A stretch of DNA of 64,000 bases from Pseudomonadales bacterium. Its GTDB lineage: Bacteria; Pseudomonadota; Gammaproteobacteria; Pseudomonadales; UBA5518. A model generated the notes under the pieces. That model made no database searches and was not told the origin of the DNA. It saw only the letters and a list, made by a program, of their open reading frames with translations. The stretch spans positions 281,001 through 345,000 of the forward strand of contig JACKOP010000004.1 of the NCBI GenBank assembly GCA_024234165.1. Direction: 5' to 3'. Both the position numbers and the translations under genes were made by a program. Positions 16,427 to 25,783 of the stretch are shown piece after piece. Position 1 is the first letter of the stretch, and every line of letters starts with the position of its first letter.

Positions 16427-17047
16427 TCAGACCAGCACATCGAGCAGCTCGTCGAGCATCAGCAGCGACAGCCCCCAGATGCGGTATTCGCCGTAAAGGT
16501 AGCACGGCAGTTCGATGGGCACGCCGTTCGGCGCCCAGCGCATCTTCTGGCGGTTCGCCCGCTCGGCAAGGTACGCCAGGGGCACCCACACGATTGCCGC
16601 GACCTCATGGTTCGGGCTCAACGCCGGAACGGCACGCAACTGGAACACGTACGGCGTGATGACCATGGAGCCGCCACGCAGATGCGGCAGCGTGATCACG
16701 TCCGACAGGCGTGTGAGCAGGCGTCCGTGGTGCTCGATTTCGAGTCCGATCTCCTCGCTGGTCTCGCGCCTGGCGGTTGCCAGGCTGTTGCGATCCACCG
16801 GGTCGCGCCGCCCACCGGGAAACGCCATATGACCGGACCAGGGGTCACCTTCCCGTTCGGCACGCTTGATCATCAGCACCGAGAGCCCATCCCGGAGGTG
16901 ATCACTGAGGAACAGCGCTACCGCCGAGCGCGCCAACACGTGGCGCATCGGCTGGCGTCGCGCCCTGTGCTCCCCGAGCAGTTGCACGGCCAGACCGAAG
17001 TCGTGCAACGCAGCGCACTCCTGTTCCCTTTCGGTATCCTGCATCAT
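16427..17047 (-). CDS. CoA pyrophosphatase-like Nudix hydrolase
   Basis: About 206 residues with the Nudix box GGRRDPVDRNSLATARRETS followed by EEIGLE, matching the GX5EX7REUXEEXGU pattern with the Glu of position 6 replaced by Asp. Upstream AFPGG and the downstream region VFQLRAVPALSPNHEVAAIV fit the NudL/CoA-diphosphatase group. Such enzymes cut coenzyme A or its derivatives to 4'-phosphopantetheine and 3',5'-ADP; the substrate here is inferred. Start: tandem ATG codons at 17047 and 17044. The gene is divergent from the ABC protein at 17131, and the 83-base gap should hold both promoters. Confidence 0.82.
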   Translation of the reverse strand: MMQDTEREQECAALHDFGLAVQLLGEHRARRQPMRHVLARSAVALFLSDHLRDGLSVLMIKRAEREGDPWSGHMAFPGGRRDPVDRNSLATARRETSEEIGLEIEHHGRLLTRLSDVITLPHLRGGSMVITPYVFQLRAVPALSPNHEVAAIVWVPLAYLAERANRQKMRWAPNGVPIELPCYLYGEYRIWGLSLLMLDELLDVLV

Positions 17048-17130
17048 CGATCCTGCGATGCCACGCACGACGCCCTTGTCGCGCGACCTCCAGCCAGGAC
17101 AATAGCCGATCGGTGAAGGATTTTCATTGC

Positions 17131-18621
17131 ATGAACGCTCACGACGCATGGCTCGCGCTGGAGAGGGTGTCACTGCGTCTGCACGGGCGGCTGTTCCTGC
17201 GCGACTTCAGCTGGCAGGCGCACCACGGCGAACAGTGGGCGGTGCTCGGGCCGAACGGCGCCGGCAAGACCGTGCTGGCCCGACTGATCGGCAATGAGCT
17301 GCAGCCCGCAGGCGGCACCCTGTATCGCGCGCCGGCAATCACACCGCAAACGACCGCCTGGGTGTCGTTCGAAGCCCAGCGCGCGCTGTGCGCCGAGGAT
17401 GCACGCCACGACATTGCCGACTTTCTCGAGGAAGCGGTCGACCCGGGAACCACGGTCGGCGCATTGCTGGCGGCGACGGCGCGCGATCCGCAGCGCGTGG
17501 GCACGGTGTGCGCGCGGCTCGGCATCAGCGCGTTGCGCGAGCGCGGCGTGCGTTTCCTGTCGAGTGGCGAGGCGCGGCGCACGCTGTTTGCGCGTGCGCT
17601 GCTGATGGAGCCACGCCTGCTGGTGCTGGACAACCCGTATGAAGGCGTCGATGCGGCATCGCGCGGTGTGCTGCGTACCTGTGTCGATGAACTGCTCGCC
17701 GGACCGACCCACGTGCTGCTGCTGACGCGCCGCGTACAGGATATCGCCAGCCGCTTCACCCACGTGCTGCTGCTGGAAAACGGAGCCGTGCTGGATTGCG
17801 GGCCCCGCGCCGAGGTGCTCGGAGGTGCCGCATTCGCGAGGCTGCAGGCACACGCGACACCCATCGGCAAGGCCCCGTTGCCCGCAGCCACCGAGGAAGT
17901 GCCGGCGCAGCGTCATCCCGGCCCCGTGATCGAGCTGCGCAACGTCCACGCGCACTACGGCGGGCATGCGGTACTCGATGGCGTCAGCCTGCGCATGGAT
18001 GCCGACGAGCATCTCTGCATCGCCGGCCCGAACGGCTGTGGCAAATCGACGCTGCTCGCACTGATCTGCGGCGACAATCCGCGCGCCTACGGACAACACG
18101 TGTCGCTGTTCGGGCGCGCGCGTGGCAGTGGCGAATCGGTGTGGGAGATCAAGCAGCGCTTCGGCATCGTCAGCAACCAGTTGCACCTCGACTACCCGTC
18201 ACGGACACGCGCGCGCGACGTCGTCGCGAGCGGCTGCTTCGATACGCTCGGCCTGTACGACACCTGTGGCCCGCTGCAGACCCGGCTGGTCACGGCGTGG
18301 CTCGACGTGCTCGGCCTGGGAGCACGCGCCGATGCCCGCTTTGACGCGCTATCCTTCGGCGAGCAGCGCATGATGCTGATCGCGCGCGCGATGGTGAAGT
18401 ACCCGCCGCTGCTGATCCTCGACGAGCCCTGTTCCGGACTCGACGAGGCAAACCGCACCCGCGTGCTCGAACTCATCGATCGCATCGGACGCGAGACGCG
18501 TACGCAACTGCTTTACGTGAGCCACGAAAGCGACGAGATGCCAGGCTGCATCACCCGGCGCGTCGAATTTCGGCCCAACCCCACCGGTGGTTACACGCTG
18601 GTGTCGTCGCCCCTGGCGTGA
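17131..18621 (+). CDS. ModF-like tandem ABC ATPase
   Basis: A 496-residue soluble protein with two ABC domains. Domain 1: Walker A GPNGAGKT, signature LSSGEARR, and a Walker B reading LLVLDNPYEGVD, where the usual catalytic Glu is Asn. Domain 2: Walker A GPNGCGKST, signature LSFGEQRMMLIARAM and a canonical LLILDEPCSGLD. The two-domain layout without membrane segments resembles ModF/PhrA, associated with molybdate or photorepair in older literature. No modABC genes are adjacent. I chose the ATG at 17131 (MNAHDAWLALE), with aagga 10 bases upstream; a GTG at 17113 would add 6 residues. One competent and one degenerate ATP site is common among asymmetric ABC proteins. Confidence 0.82.
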   Translation: MNAHDAWLALERVSLRLHGRLFLRDFSWQAHHGEQWAVLGPNGAGKTVLARLIGNELQPAGGTLYRAPAITPQTTAWVSFEAQRALCAEDARHDIADFLEEAVDPGTTVGALLAATARDPQRVGTVCARLGISALRERGVRFLSSGEARRTLFARALLMEPRLLVLDNPYEGVDAASRGVLRTCVDELLAGPTHVLLLTRRVQDIASRFTHVLLLENGAVLDCGPRAEVLGGAAFARLQAHATPIGKAPLPAATEEVPAQRHPGPVIELRNVHAHYGGHAVLDGVSLRMDADEHLCIAGPNGCGKSTLLALICGDNPRAYGQHVSLFGRARGSGESVWEIKQRFGIVSNQLHLDYPSRTRARDVVASGCFDTLGLYDTCGPLQTRLVTAWLDVLGLGARADARFDALSFGEQRMMLIARAMVKYPPLLILDEPCSGLDEANRTRVLELIDRIGRETRTQLLYVSHESDEMPGCITRRVEFRPNPTGGYTLVSSPLA

Positions 18622-18632
18622 CGCAGGCGCGC

Positions 18633-19352
18633 CTAGCGACGGCTGCTTTCGGCAACGGCTTCGAGACGCGCACGCAACTCGGGACCGGGACCATTACTGA
18701 GCCCCTTGCGCGCAAGCTGTTCCGCCTGTGCACGCTCGCCGCGCGCAAGCCGCAGCTCGGCGAGCTGGCAGTAGGCTGCGGGGTCGGACGGCGCGATACG
18801 CACCGCACGCTCGGCGGCTGCGATCGCACTGTCCAGATTGCCGTCGCGGCGTGCGCTGTCAGCCTGCGCCAGCAGGATCGTCACCGCCCGGTTGCTGCTC
18901 GGCGGCGGCGCCAGCCCTTCTGCCACAGCCGCCGGAGGGGGCGCTGCCGCAGCCGGCATCTCGATCGTGAAGGCATTCTCGTCTGCCGGTGGCGTCACAA
19001 CGCCGGGCCCCGGCGAACCGTGCTCCGCAGGTGGCAACTCACCCGCCTGCGGGTAGGCGCTATCCACCGGCGCTGCCGGCGTCGCGATCACCTGCGGGGA
19101 CCCTGCTTCCGCTGCCGGATAGGTGGTGGCACCGGGCGCCGGATGCACGCTGGCGTTGCCCGCGCGCGGCGGCGCCGGGCGCACCGGAGCCGCGACGGCC
19201 GGACGCCCGGCAGCGCGTGCAGCGCCGGGTTCCGGTACGTCGACACGCGGCGGGGAACGTGTCGCCGTATCGAGTGGCGTCGCGCAGCCGGCGAGCAGCA
19301 GCACCAGCGCTGCGCCCAGAGCACGCGTCAACCTGTCGGATCGAACCTTCAT
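18633..19352 (-). CDS. TPR-containing lipoprotein
   Basis: A 239-residue protein starting MKVRSDRLTRALGAALVLLL with the lipobox LAGC near residue 22. Residues about 30-150 are low-complexity Ala/Pro/Gly. The C-terminal part, about 155-230, contains ARRDGNLDSAIAAAERAVRI and YCQLAELRLARGERAQAEQL, reading as one or two tetratricopeptide repeats. It lies 75 bases downstream of mrcB on the same strand, so it may be co-transcribed. That position resembles LpoB-like activators, but I see no LpoB sequence match, so such a role is speculation. The ATG at 19352 has ggagag upstream. Confidence 0.7.
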   Translation of the reverse strand: MKVRSDRLTRALGAALVLLLAGCATPLDTATRSPPRVDVPEPGAARAAGRPAVAAPVRPAPPRAGNASVHPAPGATTYPAAEAGSPQVIATPAAPVDSAYPQAGELPPAEHGSPGPGVVTPPADENAFTIEMPAAAAPPPAAVAEGLAPPPSSNRAVTILLAQADSARRDGNLDSAIAAAERAVRIAPSDPAAYCQLAELRLARGERAQAEQLARKGLSNGPGPELRARLEAVAESSRR

Positions 19353-19427
19353 TCGGACTCTCCTTGCTGCCAGACCTGCTGATCGGCAATCGCCTGCTCG
19401 CCTCGGCTCCACCAGGCATATCGACGG

Positions 19428-21917
19428 TCAACCACCCCCGAACCAGCGCTTCCACCAGCGCTGCGGTGGGGACGGCTCACGCTGCTGCCGTGGCTGCGGA
19501 ACGGCCTCCTCGCGCGCGGGCGGGGGCGCCGAACTGCTGCCCGGCCACAGCGAAGCGCCACTGCACGGCGCTGCATACGCCGGCTCCGTACCGACCAGAA
19601 ACGGCACGCGGCGGGCGCCCGGGCACTCCTCGGCGCTCACGCCACCACTGCCCGGATCGACCCAGACTTCGTCGACCCCTTCCGGCGTCTCGCTACGACG
19701 CGGCTCGCGACTGGTCGCTGCCATCAGTTCGGTCCACGCAGGCAACGCGCCGGTCGCACCGGTCAGCGCGGTCACGCCATTGTCGTCCCGACCGATCCAC
19801 ACCACCGCGAGCAGATCGCCCGAATAGCCGGCGAACCAGCTATCCCGCTGCTCATCGGTGGTGCCGGTCTTGCCTGCCACGACCAGTCCCGGCGGCAGGC
19901 GCGCGGCGGCCGATCGGGCGGTACCCGAACGAACCACTTCCTTCAGCGCGTACTCGAGCAGGTAGACCGCCGACTGGCGCACGCGCTGCTGGACCGCCAC
20001 AGGATAGCGCGTCAGCGGCTGGTTCGAATCGTCCATCACTTCGCGGATCGAGCTGAGCGGCGACGCGAACCCCCCGGAGGCGATCGTCTGGTACATGCCG
20101 GCGACCTCGAACGGAGTCAGCGCAACCGCACCCAGCGTCACCGAAGGCAGCGCCGGCACCTCGCGCTCGACACCAAGCCGATGAATGACGTCGACGACGC
20201 GATCGATGCCCATATCCAGACCGAGCCGTGCCGTCGACTGGTTGTACGATTGCGCCAGCGCACGGTACAGGCGCACCATGCCGTGGTCTTCGCGGTCATA
20301 GTTGCGTGGGCGCCACACTTGGCCATTCGCGCCCTTGTATGCCACCGGACCGTCGTCGAGCGGACTCATCAGCGTATAGCGCCCGCTCTCGAGCGCCGCC
20401 AGATAGACGGCCGGCTTCATCAGCGAACCAACCGGTCGCTGCGCATCGAGCGCGCGGTTGAAGCCGGCGATACGCGAATGGCGCCCCCCGACGACCGCCA
20501 GCACCTCGCCGCTGTCGACGCGGGTCACGATCACGGCACCCTCGAGCGCCCCCTGCAGCTTGCCACGCGCACCGTAATCGCGCTCGATACGCGCCAGCGT
20601 CTGCTGCAGCGCCTGCTCGGCGGCGCGCTGCACGGCGGGGTCGAGCCCGGTGAACACCCGCAAGCCCTCGGAGGCCAGCACATCTTCCGGGTAGTCGCGG
20701 CGCAACTGGCGACGCACCAGATCGAGATACGCGGGATAGAAGCGCGAGCGCGCAACGTCACGCGCCCCGACGCCGACCGGTTGCTGGCGGATCCGCTCGG
20801 CAGTCGCGGCGTCGATCACGTGCTCCTCGACCATCAGCGCGAGCACGGTATCGCGCCGTGCCCGGCTGCGCTCGGGATGGCGCCACGGGTCGTAGTACGA
20901 GGGCCCTCGCACCAATCCGACCAGCAGCGCCACCTGGGCAGCGTCGATCTCACCGATCGGCCGGTTGAAGTAGTAGTGGCTGGCCAGTCCGAAACCGTGG
21001 ATCGCACGATGTCCGTCCTGACCGAGGTAGATCTCGTTCAGATACGCCTCGAGGATTTCCTGCTTGCTGTAACGCATCTCGAGCACGATCGCCATCGCGA
21101 GTTCGAGCAGCTTGCGCGAGATCGTGCGCTCACGCGTCAGGAAGAAGTTCTTCACGAGCTGCTGGGTCAGCGTGCTGCCACCCTGCTCCAGCGCACCGCT
21201 GCTCACGTTCACCCACAGCGCACGCGCCATACCCTTCAGGGAAACGCCGTGGTGATGCAGAAAATTCTGGTCCTCGACCGCCATCAGCGCGGCGACCAGC
21301 ACCGGCGGTACGTCCGCCACCCGCACCAGGATGCGATCCTCATTGTGCGCCGGGTAGATGCCACCGATGTGTACCGGTTCGAGGCGTGCCAGCGCGACTT
21401 CTGCACCACCGCCGTCACGCACCGCCGCCACCGCGTCGGCAGCGAACGTCACGCGCAACGCCCGCGCCGGCTCCTCGGCATCCCAGAAGCGAAAACCCCG
21501 CGTGGCGACACCGACCGTAGCGCCGTTCACGGCGTAACTGCCCGCCGCAGTACCCGAGCCGGCACGGTAACCCAGCGCCTCCAGCTCGGCGAGCAGTGCG
21601 CGCTGGCTCAGCGGAGCGCCGGCGTAGAGCTCCAGCGGGCGCGCGTAGACCACCGCCGGCACGGCCCATTTCCTGCCCGAGAACTGGCGCTGGATGCGCG
21701 CGTCGAGGTACATGAAGGCGAGCGCTGCGACCACCGTCAGCGCGAGCACAACACGCAGCAGCACCCACGGCCAGCGGCGCTGGCGCGATGCAACGCGCGG
21801 GCGTGCGGAGCCGCCGGGCCGCCCGGGCGCCGGTCGGCGTGGCGCCCGTTTCGACGTGCTCGGGGAAGAAACGTGGGCAACGCCGCGCTGCGGGCTGCGA
21901 TCGGATAGGGACGGCAT
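19428..21917 (-). CDS. mrcB: Penicillin-binding protein 1B (bifunctional)
   Basis: An 829-residue class A PBP that polymerises and crosslinks peptidoglycan. Order: basic cytoplasmic tail with Pro/Arg (residues about 1-45), one membrane helix (about 47-70), a UvrB-domain-2-like segment, then the GT51 domain with AVEDQNFLHHHG and GGSTLTQQLVKNFFL, and the transpeptidase domain with GSLMKP, SYNQST and AGKTGTTDEQRDSWF. A Pro/Arg-rich tail ends WWKRWFGGG. The ATG at 21917 is used; a TTG 9 bases upstream is possible. Upstream is a 231-base gap holding repeat copy D, then the DUF2333 gene. Confidence 0.94.
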   Translation of the reverse strand: MPSLSDRSPQRGVAHVSSPSTSKRAPRRPAPGRPGGSARPRVASRQRRWPWVLLRVVLALTVVAALAFMYLDARIQRQFSGRKWAVPAVVYARPLELYAGAPLSQRALLAELEALGYRAGSGTAAGSYAVNGATVGVATRGFRFWDAEEPARALRVTFAADAVAAVRDGGGAEVALARLEPVHIGGIYPAHNEDRILVRVADVPPVLVAALMAVEDQNFLHHHGVSLKGMARALWVNVSSGALEQGGSTLTQQLVKNFFLTRERTISRKLLELAMAIVLEMRYSKQEILEAYLNEIYLGQDGHRAIHGFGLASHYYFNRPIGEIDAAQVALLVGLVRGPSYYDPWRHPERSRARRDTVLALMVEEHVIDAATAERIRQQPVGVGARDVARSRFYPAYLDLVRRQLRRDYPEDVLASEGLRVFTGLDPAVQRAAEQALQQTLARIERDYGARGKLQGALEGAVIVTRVDSGEVLAVVGGRHSRIAGFNRALDAQRPVGSLMKPAVYLAALESGRYTLMSPLDDGPVAYKGANGQVWRPRNYDREDHGMVRLYRALAQSYNQSTARLGLDMGIDRVVDVIHRLGVEREVPALPSVTLGAVALTPFEVAGMYQTIASGGFASPLSSIREVMDDSNQPLTRYPVAVQQRVRQSAVYLLEYALKEVVRSGTARSAAARLPPGLVVAGKTGTTDEQRDSWFAGYSGDLLAVVWIGRDDNGVTALTGATGALPAWTELMAATSREPRRSETPEGVDEVWVDPGSGGVSAEECPGARRVPFLVGTEPAYAAPCSGASLWPGSSSAPPPAREEAVPQPRQQREPSPPQRWWKRWFGGG

Positions 21918-22029
21918 GGCGCGCAAGTCTAGTGACTGCCCCCGCGAGCCACAATGAAATGCAGGTTTTCACATCCGGCGCCGACGCTGCGGCGGCTGTC
22001 GCAGCAGCCTCCGATCATCGATGCATGCA

Positions 22030-22082
22030 GCGCGTGACGAGGCCTTCACACCGGTGGGACGCCGTAAATGCCTCCCTGCAGG
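22030..22082 (-). repeat. Dispersed repeat copy D (tail module, reverse orientation)
   Basis: Read on the minus strand, this 53-base stretch runs cctgcagggaggcatttacg, then gcgtcccaccggtgtgaagg, and ends at cgtcacgcgc. It matches the last about 52 bases of copy A (5574-5625) at roughly nine bases in ten by eye. The two-stem front module is not recognisable beside it. It lies in the 231-base gap 21918-22148 between mrcB and the DUF2333 gene; nothing else is evident in that gap. Confidence 0.7.
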
Positions 22083-22148
22083 CGCGAGCGCGGCAGCACG
22101 CTGCGCCAGCGTGCGGAATGACTGTCGGCAAGCCGCGTGGGCGCAGCC

Positions 22149-23189
22149 TCAGCCTTGCGCCAACAGCTCGCGCAGGTCGATCACTCCGGCGTTCGCACGC
22201 GAAATGTAGGAGGCCATCACCAGCGAATGGTTCGCGAGCGGGCCGAAGCCGGAGCCGTTCAGGATCAGCGGACTGCGCATCGGCTGCTGGGTGCCTTCGA
22301 GCTCGCGGATGATCTGGCGCAGGCTGACGGCGGCGTTCTTGCGCTCCAGCACATCGGCAAAATCGACCTCGACCGCCTTCAGGAAGTGCAGCAGCGCCCA
22401 CGTCGAACCACGCGCCTCGTAGAAGATGTCGTCGATCTCGTACCAGGGAGTCTTCGACTCGAACGCCGTGCGTCGGGGAGCAGATCGCTCCGCAGTGGCG
22501 TCGGACGTCGCCACGCCGACCTGCAGCGGCGCCTTGCCTACGCTCGCACTGAGGCGTTGCGACAGGCTACCGAGGCGGGTCTGCACGGTATTCAGCCAAT
22601 AACGCAGATTGTCGGCACGCGCGTAGAACTGCGCATCCGCGCTGCCTGGATCCGCCAGGCGGCGAGCGTAGGAGCGCAGGCGCCGCACCCCCGAGGCGTA
22701 TTCCGATTCCGTCGCCGGCAGGATCCACGACTCGCTGTCGAAATTGAACTGCGGCTCGGCGAGCACCAGATCGGGATCTTCCTTCGACTGCGACTGCGAG
22801 CGGCTCAGTGTCTCGCGCATCGCCTTCGCCAGATCACGCACCTGCACCAGTGCACCGAACTCCCAGTTCGGCATATTGTCGAGCAGCACTCCGGGTGGCA
22901 GCACGTCGTTGCTGAGGTAGCCGCCAGGCTTGTCGAGCAGCGTGCCCGCGACCCGGATCAGCGCCGCCGTGGTCGTCGATCCGACGACCACGGCGCGGCC
23001 GATGCGCGCGGCATCGCTGCGTGCGTTCTCGCGTACGTCGAAGGCAGACGGCTCGTTCGACCACAGCAGCGAGAGCGCTACATCCCCCAGCACCAGCAAC
23101 GCGACCAGCCCCGCGATCACGCGCGCCAGCGCACCACCCGGCACCAGCGTCTTGCCGAGCGCACGCAACCTGCCCTGCTCCACGTCCAT
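22149..23189 (-). CDS. DUF2333 family membrane protein
   Basis: A 346-residue protein with one N-terminal membrane segment (ALARVIAGLVALLVLGDVAL) and a large periplasmic part. Recognisable stretches are LLDKPGGYLSNDVLPPGVLL, NMPNWEFGALVQVRDL, WYEIDDIFYEARGSTWALLH and PLANHSLVMASYISRANA. These fit DUF2333, a family of unknown function in Gammaproteobacteria. The ATG at 23189 has a strong ggaggag ribosome site and begins 2 bases after the stop of the copper chaperone gene. A link to envelope maintenance is suggested only by location. Confidence 0.8.
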   Translation of the reverse strand: MDVEQGRLRALGKTLVPGGALARVIAGLVALLVLGDVALSLLWSNEPSAFDVRENARSDAARIGRAVVVGSTTTAALIRVAGTLLDKPGGYLSNDVLPPGVLLDNMPNWEFGALVQVRDLAKAMRETLSRSQSQSKEDPDLVLAEPQFNFDSESWILPATESEYASGVRRLRSYARRLADPGSADAQFYARADNLRYWLNTVQTRLGSLSQRLSASVGKAPLQVGVATSDATAERSAPRRTAFESKTPWYEIDDIFYEARGSTWALLHFLKAVEVDFADVLERKNAAVSLRQIIRELEGTQQPMRSPLILNGSGFGPLANHSLVMASYISRANAGVIDLRELLAQG

Positions 23190-23191
23190 GC

Positions 23192-23638
23192 TCACTCCTC
23201 CCCGAACTTCCTGACGCGCGCGTCGGCGCAGACTTCCTCTCCACCCTCAAGGCGCAGGCAGAACGGCAGCAGCGCGCCACGCTGCAGTGCCCCGCGCACC
23301 TCGCCCAGCATCAGGTGGTAGCCACCGGGGCGCAGCTCCACGCTGCTGCCGGCAGGAATCTCGAGCCGTTCCACCGCGTACATGCGCACCATTCCAGCCT
23401 CCTGGCGATGGCCGTGAATCGCCGCGCTGGCGGCGGCATCACTGCGTGCACCGACGACCGCGAGCGGCGCGGATCCACGGTTGTGCAGCTCCATGTAGAC
23501 GGCAGCGATCGGTCGCCCCGGCGGGGGCTCGTCCAGCCACGGCGCGACGATCTCGAGCGTCGCGGCGTGCGCCCCGGCAGCGGCAGCCATGCACGCGGCA
23601 AGCAGTATCCGGACCAGTCTTGGGCGGCTTCGGCTCAT
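23192..23638 (-). CDS. Periplasmic copper chaperone, PCu(A)C family
   Basis: A 148-residue secreted protein with a signal peptide (LVRILLAACMAAAAGAHA). The copper-binding pattern H-x-M ... H-x-M is visible as IHGHRQEAGMVRM and GGYHLMLGEV. Family members hold Cu(I) and help load the CuA site of cytochrome c oxidase. The start ATG at 23638 (MSRSRPRLVR) is the only one that begins just before the signal peptide. The divergent gene dsbD starts at 23793, so copper chaperone and thiol-disulfide supply share an intergenic region; both are relevant to oxidase maturation. Confidence 0.88.
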   Translation of the reverse strand: MSRSRPRLVRILLAACMAAAAGAHAATLEIVAPWLDEPPPGRPIAAVYMELHNRGSAPLAVVGARSDAAASAAIHGHRQEAGMVRMYAVERLEIPAGSSVELRPGGYHLMLGEVRGALQRGALLPFCLRLEGGEEVCADARVRKFGEE

Positions 23639-23792
23639 CCCGACAGATTCTCCAAGCATCGACCACCGGCATTCTGCCATAGTGCCCCCGGAACACGGCT
23701 GGTAATAAATCGCGCTTGCTCGAAAGCGCGCGCCGCCACTGGCTAGAATGCCGGCTGGCGGCGCACCCGGGCGCCACGCAACGGATCTGATC

Positions 23793-25574
23793 ATGTCTCG
23801 CATCCTTTTATTGGTTGTCTGGCTCAGCCTCCCGTTCACGGGGGCAGCGCTCGCCGGCACCGACATCCTGCTGCAGGCACCACGGGCCAGCACGCTGCTC
23901 GACGACGAGCCGCACTTCCTGCCGGTGGAGCAGGCTTATGCAGTCAGCCCGGAAGTCGTCGACGATCGGCTGCTGCTGCGCTGGCACATCGCCGACGGTT
24001 ATTACCTCTATCGTGAAAGGCTGCGCCTCGCTCTCGGCAGCGAAGCCGCCATGCAGCCAGCGCCGATCACGCTGCCAGCGGGCGAACCTTACGAGGACGC
24101 GTTCCTGGGTGCGACCGAGGTCTACCGTGGCACGCTGGAACTCTCGGTTCCGCTCACGGGCACGGAGACGCTGCTGGAACTCAAGTCGCAGGGTTGTGCC
24201 GACGCCGGGCTGTGCTATCCGCCACGCACACAACGGTTTCGCATCGACCAGGCCAGCGGCAGCGTGACTGAAATCGCCAGGCCGCCGCGGCGTGCCGCGG
24301 CGGCGGCAAGCCGCACGCAAACCGGGACCGGGGATGCGGCGCCGGCGCCGCTGCCCGCGCACGGCAAGCTGCTGTGGATGGCCGTGCTGGCTGCCCTGGG
24401 CGGCATGATCCTGAATCTGATGCCGTGCGTGTTTCCGGTGCTGTCGCTGAAGGTGCTGGCGATTGCGGCCAAGGGCGGTGATCGCAGCGGCAAGGCGCTG
24501 CACGGTCTGCTGTATGCGGCAGGTGTGGTCGTCAGCTTCGTGCTGATCGCGGCCTTGCTGCTCGCGCTGCGCAGTGCAGGCGAGGCGATCGGCTGGGGCT
24601 TCCACCTGCAATCGCCACCGTTCGTCGCCGCTCTGGTCTATCTGTTCGTGGCGATGGGCCTGAGCCTGTCGGGCCTGAGCAATCCGGGCTCCGGACTGAT
24701 GGGTCGCGGCGATGCGCTGGCACGCCGCAGCGGTTACGCCGGGTCGTTCTTCACCGGGGTGCTTGCAACCGTGGTTGCCAGTCCATGCACGGCGCCCTTC
24801 ATGGGCACCGCGCTCGGCTGGGCAATGACACAGGACACGGTGCGCGCGCTGGTCGTGTTCGCGGCACTCGGCGTCGGGATGGCCACGCCCTTCGTGCTGC
24901 TCGCGCTCAGCCCGACGCTGCTCGCGCGATTGCCGCGCCCGGGCGCCTGGATGGAGGGTTTCAAGCAACTGCTCGCATTTCCGCTCTACGGCGCAGCCGT
25001 ATGGCTGCTGTGGGTGCTGGGCAAGCAGAGCGGCGTGAACGCGATGGCAGCAGCGGCAGGCGGCTGCGTATTGCTCGCGCTCGCGCTGTGGAGCCTGGAG
25101 CGCGCCAAACTGGCACGACGTCCGCTACCCGCCCGCGTAGTGGCCGTGCTTGCCGGCGCGCTGGCGCTGGCAACCCTCGCTTCGCCCGTGTTCGAACGCC
25201 ACGCCACGCCGGACCAGGCGGCGGCAGACGAGGGCTGGGAGCCCTACAGCACACAACGCTTCGAGCAACTGCGCTCGCGCGACGCGGCGGTATTCATCAA
25301 CGTGACCGCCGACTGGTGCATCACCTGCCTCGCCAACGAGCGATTCGCACTCGCCTCACCAGCGGTGCGCGATGCCTTCGCCAGGCGCAACATCGTGTAC
25401 CTGAAGGGTGACTGGACCAACAGCGACCCGCAACTCACGCAACTGCTGCAGGCGCATGGCCGCAGCGGCGTGCCGCTCTACATCTACTACCCGGCGGGCA
25501 GCACCACCCCTGCCCGCATCCTGCCGCAACTGCTGACACCGTCGATCGTCCTCGCGGCACTCGAACGCGCATAG
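23793..25574 (+). CDS. dsbD: Thiol:disulfide interchange protein DsbD
   Basis: A 593-residue inner-membrane electron carrier that moves reducing power from cytoplasmic thioredoxin to periplasmic partners. After a signal peptide comes the N-terminal alpha domain with the redox pair in SQGCADAGLCYPP. The eight-helix membrane core has its two cysteines in NLMPCVFPVLSLK and VASPCTAPFMG, and the C-terminal thioredoxin-like domain has CITC in VTADWCITCLANE. E. coli DsbD is slightly shorter and has CVAC there. The ATG at 23793 begins at MSRILLLVVW; earlier in-frame sequence is not signal-like. Confidence 0.95.
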   Translation: MSRILLLVVWLSLPFTGAALAGTDILLQAPRASTLLDDEPHFLPVEQAYAVSPEVVDDRLLLRWHIADGYYLYRERLRLALGSEAAMQPAPITLPAGEPYEDAFLGATEVYRGTLELSVPLTGTETLLELKSQGCADAGLCYPPRTQRFRIDQASGSVTEIARPPRRAAAAASRTQTGTGDAAPAPLPAHGKLLWMAVLAALGGMILNLMPCVFPVLSLKVLAIAAKGGDRSGKALHGLLYAAGVVVSFVLIAALLLALRSAGEAIGWGFHLQSPPFVAALVYLFVAMGLSLSGLSNPGSGLMGRGDALARRSGYAGSFFTGVLATVVASPCTAPFMGTALGWAMTQDTVRALVVFAALGVGMATPFVLLALSPTLLARLPRPGAWMEGFKQLLAFPLYGAAVWLLWVLGKQSGVNAMAAAAGGCVLLALALWSLERAKLARRPLPARVVAVLAGALALATLASPVFERHATPDQAAADEGWEPYSTQRFEQLRSRDAAVFINVTADWCITCLANERFALASPAVRDAFARRNIVYLKGDWTNSDPQLTQLLQAHGRSGVPLYIYYPAGSTTPARILPQLLTPSIVLAALERA

Positions 25575-25783
25575 CGCGATGCCGGCCGGCTGCGATGCCG
25601 GCCTGGCCGCACCGTCGGCGACGCCACGGAACCGACAAACTGCTGCCATCCTGCAGCCATCGTGATCGAACTTTGGCGATCTATGGACGGGCAAAACGAA
25701 TTCGTTCAGAATTCCGGGACCATTCGGCAGACCCGTATCGCAGCAGATGCAACGATCCGGGACGCCCGCGAGCGAGACACGAC

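Noticed and set aside
18633..19352. LpoB-like activator of PBP1b
   Set aside because: Position next to mrcB is suggestive, but the fold visible is TPR-like and no LpoB motif is present; kept as a TPR lipoprotein of unknown role.
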